A stretch of 36,881 nt of DNA from JAGLQA01 sp023135565. Lineage in GTDB: Bacteria > Acidobacteriota > Aminicenantia > UBA2199. The position numbers and the translations under genes were made by a program. The stretch is from the NCBI GenBank assembly GCA_030639305.1, contig DAOWCY010000056.1, positions 1 to 36,881 of the forward strand, given 5' to 3'. The notes under the pieces are model-generated. The model ran no database searches and was not told where the DNA came from. It saw only the letters and a program-made list of their open reading frames with translations. Shown here piece after piece: positions 13,389 to 19,657 of the stretch. Position 1 is the stretch's first letter; every line of letters starts with the position of its first letter.

Positions 13389-13628
13389 CTAACCGCCGGA
13401 AACGGGCGGCTGCAAAGTGATATTTTCGTTTTCCTGGGGCACATAGTCCAACTTCCTCATCTTGCCGCCGGAATATGCAAACGCCACTAACCCGGGTTCG
13501 ATGCCTAAACCGATCAATATCTCTTTTACGCTTTTACCGGGTTCGGTCTCTACCCGGCGGGTATAATAATCCACGTCAGGTTTCAACCTGCCACGCAATT
13601 CACTGCCTGCTTTGAAATATATTGTCAA
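13389..13628 (-). CDS. MoaD/ThiS-like protein, likely for tungsten cofactor synthesis
   Basis: 79 aa from a TTG at 13628. MTIYFKAGSELRGRLKPDVD and the later GKSVKEILIGLGI fit the ubiquitin-like MoaD/ThiS fold, and the C-terminus PPVSGG carries the Gly-Gly needed for adenylation and thiocarboxylation. The TTG is chosen because GGAGG lies exactly 6 nt upstream; a longer frame from 13730 would translate the intergenic repeat and is unlikely. That Shine-Dalgarno sequence is the end of the modular repeat. It lies downstream of the tungsten oxidoreductase gene, as is common for such MoaD-like genes, and probably supplies sulfur to the pyranopterin cofactor. Confidence 0.8.
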   Translation of the reverse strand: MTIYFKAGSELRGRLKPDVDYYTRRVETEPGKSVKEILIGLGIEPGLVAFAYSGGKMRKLDYVPQENENITLQPPVSGG

Positions 13629-13633
13629 TTCTT

Positions 13634-13800
13634 GCCTCCGGGGTGCGGCGCACCCACCCTCTAAGCCCCTGCGGGGCACTTTGCTCCGCAGGCCCTGCCG
13701 GGGGCTAAACTTTTGAAAAAGTTTAATCAAAACTTTTTATAATTTAGAATCAAAAGCGCTCACCCGCTGCTTCTTGCGGCGGAGCCGCTTATCGCCCCCC
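13634..13800 (-). repeat. Modular intergenic repeat between oxidoreductase and MoaD-like genes
   Basis: In minus direction it has GCGGGTGAGCGCTTTTGATTCTAAATT, described here only by its conserved GAGCGCTTTTGATTCTAA. The AT-rich hairpin follows, then an extra hairpin block (GGGTGCGGCGCACCC type) and the GCCGGAGGCAA-like end. It begins about 30 nt after the oxidoreductase stop and ends at the start of the MoaD-like gene. Confidence 0.85.
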
Positions 13801-13828
13801 GCCTCTGTGTCCTCTGTGTGCTCTGTGG

Positions 13829-15748
13829 CTAAAAAGCTTTGGGTTTGTACTTCTCGCCGCGCACAGAAGGAATACCGCCGGGGATAGGTTCGCCCAATAA
13901 ACCGATTTTTTCTAAGCTGTCGGCTGCGTAACCAAGCCCTAAATCTTCCAGCACTTCACGGGTGGGGTTGCCGTTATTCGCCCAACCACGGGCGGCATAA
14001 TAGTCGTCTAATAATTGCTCGACCTGCTCTTTGGAGACACCTTTGCCTTTGCCGGGGCCGCTGGGTATCTTGTCCTCATAGGATCGGGCGGGGGGATAAT
14101 CGAATATACGACCGTCAGCTTTGTGACGTTCGAGATAATGACAACGGGTGAGATTCCAGGTTCTCTCCGCCGTGCGCAGGGCCTCTTCCATAGTTACGCC
14201 CCAACCGGTAATGTGGTTAAGGGTTTCGACGTTCTCTTCAGGAGTGATGTCCAATTCACCCCAGAATAACCGGCAAATACACCATGCATCGAAAAGAGGA
14301 CGTATATGCTGCAAATAAACGACTATCTTAGCACGGTCCTCTACGGTTTCCCGGCCTTCGGCCAAGTCTACGGTGATGGTCCAGGAACGATTGTGATGCG
14401 CGCCGATGTCGGCGGTCATATAAGAAAGTAACATGCCGGGCGCCCAACGGCCATCATAACCGGACATCTCCTGGCCTTTTACCTGCATGGCGAATTTTTC
14501 GCTGCCTTTGCCGATTTTTTGCGCCGCTTGTTTGCTGCCGCGGGCAAAATAAGCGCCGATGCCGCGCTTGTGCGCTACCATGTCCATAAAATGTTCCACG
14601 TCATCTACGGAACCCCATTTCAGGGTGTGGCCTTCCAGGTCTTTTTCGGTAATGAAGCCGCGCTCGAAACACTCCATGGCAAAAGCAATCACGCCGCCGC
14701 CGGACATGGTGTCCATGCCCAGGTTATCTAAAAGCCAGTTGATATAGGCCACGTGGTTGATGTCCTGCATGCCGATATTAGCGCCGCAGAGCGCGGCGGT
14801 TTCGTATTCGGGGCCTTCTAAGTAAACTTCCGGTTTGCCGGGGATAACCGCTTTGGTATATTTGCCGCAGTTCATCCAGCAGCCGAAACAGGCTTTGTGT
14901 GTAATCAGGCACTTCTCGATCAATTGGTCGCCGTCTATTTTGTCGATATGCTCATAATGGGTGGTCTTGAAATTGTAGGTGGGAATTACGGCATTGCTGT
15001 TGGCCCATTGAATAAAAAAGGCGGTGCCGTACTTCTGCCAGGGTTCCATGTTGGGATGATCCTGGGTGCGCACCACTATATCCCCAACCTGTTTCTTCAA
15101 AGCGGCAATGTCATGCACCTTAATAGAACGGCTGCCGCGCACTGCGATGGCTTTTAATTTTTTGGAACCCATCACCGTACCCTGGCCGGTGCGTCCGGCT
15201 TGACGTCCGAAATCATGAGTGATGCAGGAGAACAAAACGCCGTTCTCCGCTGCGGGGCCGATGGTGGCGATCTCGAAATCTTCGCCTAAGTCTTCTTTAA
15301 ATTGGGCTTCGCAGTCCAAAGATCCCTGGCCCCAATATTTCGCGGCGTCCCGCAGTTCCACGGTGTCGTTATCTATATAAATGAAAACCGGCTGCGGCGA
15401 AATACCGCTGAATATAATCATATCATAACCGGCAAATTTGAGTTCCGGGCCTAAATGACCGCCCATGTTGGAATCGCCGTGGCCGTTGGTCAGGGGCGAT
15501 ACCGAACCGAATTCGATCTTCGCGCCGCCGGGTATAAAACAGCCGCTCATAATTCCGACGTTAACGATAAACAGGTTTTCCGGGCCTAAAGGGTCGGCGT
15601 CCCGGGGCACTTCGTCATAGAGAATCTTTGCGATTACACTCCTACCTCCGTACCATTGGCGAAAAAGTTCCGCGTCCGTGGGTTCACGTTTGATCTCACC
15701 GTTAGTGAGGTTTATTCTTAAAGTTGTTCCTGCCAGTCCATTAGCCAT
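13829..15748 (-). CDS. Tungsten-dependent aldehyde:ferredoxin oxidoreductase family protein
   Basis: 639 aa. Start at ATG 15748, because AGGAGG lies 6 nt upstream; an extension to 15781 is possible but unsupported. The N-terminal domain (GTTLRINLTNGEI, then WYGGRSVIAKIL and GGAKIEFGSVSPLTNGHGDS) and the cluster motif CFGCWMNC at about residues 286-293, with a later Cys in WCICRLFW at about 490, match the family. These enzymes carry a tungsten bis-pyranopterin and a [4Fe-4S] cluster and oxidise aldehydes or reduce acids. The upstream polyferredoxin overlaps by 8 bp and should be the electron-transfer subunit. The exact substrate cannot be told from the sequence. Confidence 0.92.
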   Translation of the reverse strand: MANGLAGTTLRINLTNGEIKREPTDAELFRQWYGGRSVIAKILYDEVPRDADPLGPENLFIVNVGIMSGCFIPGGAKIEFGSVSPLTNGHGDSNMGGHLGPELKFAGYDMIIFSGISPQPVFIYIDNDTVELRDAAKYWGQGSLDCEAQFKEDLGEDFEIATIGPAAENGVLFSCITHDFGRQAGRTGQGTVMGSKKLKAIAVRGSRSIKVHDIAALKKQVGDIVVRTQDHPNMEPWQKYGTAFFIQWANSNAVIPTYNFKTTHYEHIDKIDGDQLIEKCLITHKACFGCWMNCGKYTKAVIPGKPEVYLEGPEYETAALCGANIGMQDINHVAYINWLLDNLGMDTMSGGGVIAFAMECFERGFITEKDLEGHTLKWGSVDDVEHFMDMVAHKRGIGAYFARGSKQAAQKIGKGSEKFAMQVKGQEMSGYDGRWAPGMLLSYMTADIGAHHNRSWTITVDLAEGRETVEDRAKIVVYLQHIRPLFDAWCICRLFWGELDITPEENVETLNHITGWGVTMEEALRTAERTWNLTRCHYLERHKADGRIFDYPPARSYEDKIPSGPGKGKGVSKEQVEQLLDDYYAARGWANNGNPTREVLEDLGLGYAADSLEKIGLLGEPIPGGIPSVRGEKYKPKAF

Positions 15749-16145
15749 TTTGTGCCTCCTTTTCCCATTTAATAATGGCACCGGTGTTGCACATCCGGGT
15801 GCACTCCATACAAAAATTACAGATGATGACGTGGTCGCATTCGGGGTGCTGGAAAACCACGTTTAACGGGCAAGCGGAAACGCATTCGCCGCAGTTGGTG
15901 CATTTTTCCTTATCTACGATATAAGCGCCTATGTCGTTTTGGGTAATGGCGTTTTCCGGGCACACCTCGGCGCACTTGCCGCACTGGGAACAAACCACGG
16001 GCCGGTATTTGCCCGGGGCGGGGAATTTCGCTTCGATGCGCAGGGCTGCTTTTTTCGGGTTTATCTCGTTAAAATGTTCGATGGCGCAGACCTGCAAGCA
16101 GAGACGGCAGCCTGTACAATTGTCTTTTTGAACTTTTATCCTCAT
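15741..16145 (-). CDS. Polyferredoxin subunit with four [4Fe-4S] motifs
   Basis: 134 aa, ATG with AAGGAGG 5 nt upstream. Four CxxCxxCxxxC motifs are visible: CTGCRLCLQVC, CSQCGKCAEVC, CTNCGECVSAC and CNFCMECTRMC. No other cofactor domain is present. It overlaps the oxidoreductase gene by 8 bp, so the two are translationally coupled. It should pass electrons between the tungsten enzyme and other carriers, as in AorAB-type enzymes. It is cytoplasmic (no signal peptide). Confidence 0.9.
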   Translation of the reverse strand: MRIKVQKDNCTGCRLCLQVCAIEHFNEINPKKAALRIEAKFPAPGKYRPVVCSQCGKCAEVCPENAITQNDIGAYIVDKEKCTNCGECVSACPLNVVFQHPECDHVIICNFCMECTRMCNTGAIIKWEKEAQNG

Positions 16146-16310
16146 GTCAACCTCCTTAGCAGTTGGCGGTTCGAGTTAGTATATTTTATTTTGTTAATCA
16201 TATAACATTTTACACAAAATCCCGCTATTTTTCAAGCCTAAAAAAGGTGAGTGCTCTGTTTTGGGAAAAGAAAAATTCAAAGCTTTTATAGGGGGCTTTT
16301 CGCTTTTTTA

Positions 16311-16455
16311 AACAAAAGTTTTGTTCAAACTTTTACAAAAGTTTGGCCTCCCCGGCAGGGACCTGCCGCGAAGCGGCTTATCGCCACCCCACGCGCGTGG
16401 GGCCTGCCGCGAAGCGGCTTATCGCCACCTCACGCGCGTGGGGCCGCCGGAGGCA
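16311..16455 (+). repeat. Modular intergenic repeat upstream of gltX
   Basis: It has AACAAAAGTTTTGTTCAAAC and the 9-bp AT hairpin. Then come two tandem copies of a block CCTGCCGCGAAGCGGCTTAT followed by CGCCAC and a CCCACGCGCGTGGG hairpin, and the GGGCCGCCGGAGGCAA end. It lies between the divergent polyferredoxin and gltX genes, with GGAGG pointing to gltX about 110 nt away. Confidence 0.85.
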
Positions 16456-16567
16456 AGTCTATTTTAGTTTTTTTTATTTCCCGGGTTTTGCTCTTTATTA
16501 ATTGGGCTTAATATCGTATAATCTCTATCTAACCGGTTTTCCAGGTAATAAAATGAAAGAGGCTAAT

Positions 16568-18055
16568 ATGATTAGAGTAAGATTTGCTCCTTCTCCTACG
16601 GGTTTTGTTCATGTAGGCAATGTGCGAACGGCGTTGTTTAATTTTCTCCATGCCCGGGGAAAAGGCGGCGCATTCGTACTGAGGATAGAAGATACGGACG
16701 TGGAACGTTCCAAAAAAGAATATGAAGAAAACCTAATTGCCGATCTCGGCTGGTTGGGTTTAGAGTGGGACGAAGGTCCTGATGTGGGCGGCGATTACGG
16801 CCCCTACCGGCAGTCGCAGAGAAACGAAATGTACGTTGAAAACGCCCACCGCCTGCTTGACGAAGAGAAGGCATACTACTGTTTTTGCAGCGCGGAAGAC
16901 CTGGAGCGGGAAAAAAAAGAATCAGTCAAATTAGAAAATCCGGCTGCTCACCTGCATAAATGCCGCAGCTTAGATAAGCAGGAATCACGCCGGCGGGTAG
17001 AAAGCGGGGAAAAAGGAGCGATCCGCTTCAAAGTCCCTAAAGGAACCGCTGTGTCTTTCCGGGATTTAGTACGCGGGGAAGTGAGTTTCGACAGCGATCT
17101 TTTGAACGACCCGGTGATTTTGCGTTCCAGCGGGATGCCGGCCTACAATTTTTCGGTAGTGATAGACGATCTCTCGATGAAGATCGACCTTGTTATCCGC
17201 GGCGAGGATCATCTTTCCAACACAGCCCGGCAGGTTTTGATATACGAAGCTTTAGGGCAGCGTCCCCCGGCATTTGCTCATCTTTCTATGGTGATGGGCG
17301 CGGATAACACGAAACTTTCCAAACGGCACGGTTCTACTTCTATTGCCCAGTTCCGGGAGCAGGGTTATTTGCCCGGCGCGCTGCTGAATTATCTTGCTCT
17401 TTTGGGCTGGTCGCCCGGGAACGACAAGCAGGTGTTGACTAAAGAAGCACTGGTTAAAAGCTTTAACCTGAAAAAAGTAACTAAAGCGGCGGCTATTTTC
17501 GATTACCGGAAATTAAAGTGGTTAAACCGGGAGCATTTGCGGCTTTTGGGGAATAAAGAATTAGCTGTAATCTTATCTCCTTTTTTAAAAGACGCCGGAT
17601 TTGTGTTCGAGCAGGAGCCTGAAGTCCTGGAGTGGATCGGTAAAACAGCAAAGATAGTGGCGAATTATTTTTATCTTTTGCCTGAGATTGCCGCTGCTTT
17701 TAAGGAATTTACTGTTGTGGATTTCGACCGGGAAGTGGTTGACGGCATCAAAAATTCCGAAAGTGCGAATAAAGTTATTTCTATTTTGTTTGCCGAACTT
17801 GACAAAACAGCGTCCCCGGTGGCTTTTGCTAAAGTGGCTGAAATCACCAAAAAAATCCAGCAGGAGATGGGGATAAAAGGCAAGGAGTTGTATCATCCCA
17901 TCCGGTTGGCTTTGACCGGCAAAGAGTCGGGCATCGAGCTTAAGGATTTTATTCCTATTATAGAAGAAGGTTCTGTATTGGCGTTCACGCCCGCGGTGAA
18001 AAACATGAAAGCCCGGTTGGGTCTTTTTGCCTCCGGCGGCCAAAAACCTTTTTGA
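16568..18055 (+). CDS. gltX: Glutamyl-tRNA synthetase
   Basis: 495 aa. Start at ATG 16568 (MIRVRFAPSPTGFVHVGNVR), with AGAGG 5 nt upstream; an in-frame ATG at 16553 is less likely. Class I synthetase: the HIGH-type motif is within PSPTGFVHVGN, and the KMSKS-type motif is TKLSKRHGS near residue 250. It charges tRNA-Glu with glutamate. Length and domain order are normal, including the C-terminal anticodon-binding part. The last residues (FASGGQKPF) are encoded by the start of a modular repeat copy, so the native C-terminus appears replaced or extended. The rRNA methyltransferase gene follows in the same direction. Confidence 0.95.
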   Translation: MIRVRFAPSPTGFVHVGNVRTALFNFLHARGKGGAFVLRIEDTDVERSKKEYEENLIADLGWLGLEWDEGPDVGGDYGPYRQSQRNEMYVENAHRLLDEEKAYYCFCSAEDLEREKKESVKLENPAAHLHKCRSLDKQESRRRVESGEKGAIRFKVPKGTAVSFRDLVRGEVSFDSDLLNDPVILRSSGMPAYNFSVVIDDLSMKIDLVIRGEDHLSNTARQVLIYEALGQRPPAFAHLSMVMGADNTKLSKRHGSTSIAQFREQGYLPGALLNYLALLGWSPGNDKQVLTKEALVKSFNLKKVTKAAAIFDYRKLKWLNREHLRLLGNKELAVILSPFLKDAGFVFEQEPEVLEWIGKTAKIVANYFYLLPEIAAAFKEFTVVDFDREVVDGIKNSESANKVISILFAELDKTASPVAFAKVAEITKKIQQEMGIKGKELYHPIRLALTGKESGIELKDFIPIIEEGSVLAFTPAVKNMKARLGLFASGGQKPF

Positions 18056-18069
18056 AAAAAGGTTTCTGG
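18029..18069 (-). repeat. Modular repeat fragment forming the gltX 3' end
   Basis: GCCTCCGGCGGCC, then a hairpin AAAAACCTTTTTGAAAAAAG (with GGTTT), a variant of the usual AAACTTTT stem. It overlaps the last nine codons and stop of gltX. Confidence 0.65.
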
Positions 18070-18144
18070 ACTTCCAAAAACTTCTAATTAGCACATCGTT
18101 TCGGCAAATTCACCAACGTTTAGTCGTGGGCACAAACGTTTGCT

Positions 18145-18206
18145 CAACAAAAGTTTTGTTCAAACTTTTACAAAAGTTTGGCCCCCGGCAGGGCAGTCGG
18201 AGACAA
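18145..18206 (+). repeat. Modular repeat between gltX and the rRNA methyltransferase gene
   Basis: CAACAAAAGTTTTGTTCAAA, the AT hairpin, then GGCCCCCGGCAGGGC and a mutated end AGTCGGAGACAA. The GGAG at 18199-18202 lies 13 nt before the ATG of the next gene and is the only ribosome-site candidate seen. Confidence 0.8.
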
Positions 18207-18215
18207 AAAAAAATT

Positions 18216-18932
18216 ATGATTATAAAAACGTTAAATTCATTACTTGAAGCTTTGCAGGGGAACTACCCAATAAACAAAGTTTTGATAAGCAGCGGCAAAA
18301 GAGATAAAAAAATCGAGAAAATTATCGACTTGTGCCGGGAAAACAAAGTACTGTTCCAGGTAGTGCCGCGGGAAACCGTCAACCGCAAAGCCGGGCCGGA
18401 AAACCAGGGTGTTTTTGCCGAGGCAGCGCCGGTCAGGTTCTACACTTTAGATGAAATACTGGAAAACCCAAAAAGCGGCCTGCTGCTTATTTTAGACAGC
18501 ATAAACGATACCGGCAACCTGGGCGCTATCATCCGCACAGCGGCGGCAGCCGGTGTTGACGGCATTATCGTTTCGCAGCGGAATTCCGCTCCCATTAACG
18601 AAACAGTGCTAAAAACTTCAGCCGGGGCTCTATTAAAAATCAAGATCGTGCTGTCGAAGAGCTTAAGAAACGATATCGAACTTTTAAAGAAAAAAGATTT
18701 CTGGATAGTAGGCGCGGAGAAACAGGGCGGAATACCCTATTATGAATATGATTTCAAATACAACAGCGCTATTATTTTGGGAAACGAGAACCGGGGCATA
18801 GCGCCGCTGCTCAGGACAAAGGCCGATCAATTGGTTTCTATCCCCCATACGGAGCAGGTTGAATCTCTGAATGTGTCTGCTGCGGCAGCCGTTATTCTCT
18901 TCGAAGCCCTGCGGCAAAAAAGAAAAAAATAA
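18216..18932 (+). CDS. TrmH/SpoU-family RNA 2'-O-methyltransferase (RlmB-like)
   Basis: 238 aa from ATG 18216; the longer open frame from 18027 only translates repeat DNA. The N-terminal substrate-binding domain (residues 1-75) is followed by the SPOUT domain with its three motifs: DSINDTGNLGAIIRTAAAAG, ILGNENRGI and SLNVSAAAAVILFEAL. These form the deep knot that binds S-adenosylmethionine. It is probably a 23S rRNA G2251 (RlmB type) or tRNA methyltransferase; the exact target is not certain. It lies directly after gltX, probably in one transcript. Confidence 0.85.
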   Translation: MIIKTLNSLLEALQGNYPINKVLISSGKRDKKIEKIIDLCRENKVLFQVVPRETVNRKAGPENQGVFAEAAPVRFYTLDEILENPKSGLLLILDSINDTGNLGAIIRTAAAAGVDGIIVSQRNSAPINETVLKTSAGALLKIKIVLSKSLRNDIELLKKKDFWIVGAEKQGGIPYYEYDFKYNSAIILGNENRGIAPLLRTKADQLVSIPHTEQVESLNVSAAAAVILFEALRQKRKK

Positions 18933-18940
18933 CAGGGGGC

Positions 18941-19034
18941 TTGCCTCCGGCGGCCCCTGCCGGGGAGGCCAAACTTTTGTAAAAGTTTGATCAAAACTTT
19001 TTATAATTTAAAATCAAAAGCGCTCACACGCTGC
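18941..19034 (-). repeat. Modular intergenic repeat forming the 3' end of the nuclease gene
   Basis: In minus direction it reads GCGTGTGAGCGCTTTTGATT, then TTAAATTATAAAAAGTTTTG, the AT hairpin and the GCCGCCGGAGGCAA end. The minus-strand nuclease gene runs into it: its last residues VSAFDFKL and stop are repeat sequence. The rRNA methyltransferase gene ends on the other side. Confidence 0.85.
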
Positions 19035-19657
19035 CCGGCTTCCGGGACAAAATCAAAGAACAAATGATAAAGACGAATCCCGGCGCCATTAACCCGTTTA
19101 TGCTTCGATTGAAAACTGTGCCGCCAATCCACGCATTTTGTTTGCAAAAAATGTTCCGCACCGGGTGTAAAAGAAAAATCCCGGACTTTCGGTTTCAGGT
19201 CATCTATAATGTTTACGATCTTTCCGGCGATGACGAAACCAACCATCCCGGCACAGGTGTCTTTTTCAGCATATTTTAGCTCGACAAACCGCTTTACTCC
19301 TTCATTTACGTATTTTATATCCGCGTGTTTCAATCTTTTGCACTCGATAATAAATTCAAAACCGGATATCGACAAAGAAATGTCCGCCCTACTTTTTTCT
19401 CCCGACGATACGTTTATCCACCTTTCCCAGTTAAGAATTAAAATTTGCTGCTGGATCAAATTTTTGGTGAGCACATTCACCTGTTCAAAATCTTCGATAA
19501 AGAAATCCCTGATCTCATTTTCCAGGAGAGACGTTTCGTTGATTCGCCGGTATGTGTCTACAAAAGCTTCCAGGTACAGGTTCTCGATCAAGTCCTCTTT
19601 TGATTTGTAACGTAATGTGTCGAGAGCAAAATTTATAAATTGTTCTTTTCTAATCAA
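19001..19657 (-). CDS. PD-(D/E)xK nuclease-like protein, likely restriction partner
   Basis: 218 aa from a TTG at 19657 that overlaps the methyltransferase stop (8-bp overlap, GGAAAGAG upstream). The central part SRADISLSISGFEFIIECKR has D92, then E105-C-K107, the usual D...ExK pattern of the restriction-endonuclease fold in a beta-strand context. The rest is helical and not recognised. The C-terminus VSAFDFKL comes from the intergenic repeat. Coupling to the adenine methyltransferase gene suggests the cleaving subunit of a restriction-modification system; this is inference from motif and context. Confidence 0.65.
   Translation of the reverse strand: MIRKEQFINFALDTLRYKSKEDLIENLYLEAFVDTYRRINETSLLENEIRDFFIEDFEQVNVLTKNLIQQQILILNWERWINVSSGEKSRADISLSISGFEFIIECKRLKHADIKYVNEGVKRFVELKYAEKDTCAGMVGFVIAGKIVNIIDDLKPKVRDFSFTPGAEHFLQTKCVDWRHSFQSKHKRVNGAGIRLYHLFFDFVPEAGQRVSAFDFKL

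Noticed and set aside
13629..13730. Longer start for the MoaD-like gene
   Set aside because: The added 34 residues are repeat-encoded, while TTG 13628 has a perfect GGAGG at 6 nt.
16251..16511. 86-residue open frame before gltX
   Set aside because: It is almost wholly repeat DNA translated in a chance frame.
18027..18215. N-terminal extension of the rRNA methyltransferase
   Set aside because: The extra 63 residues translate repeat DNA and overlap gltX; family homology begins at ATG 18216.
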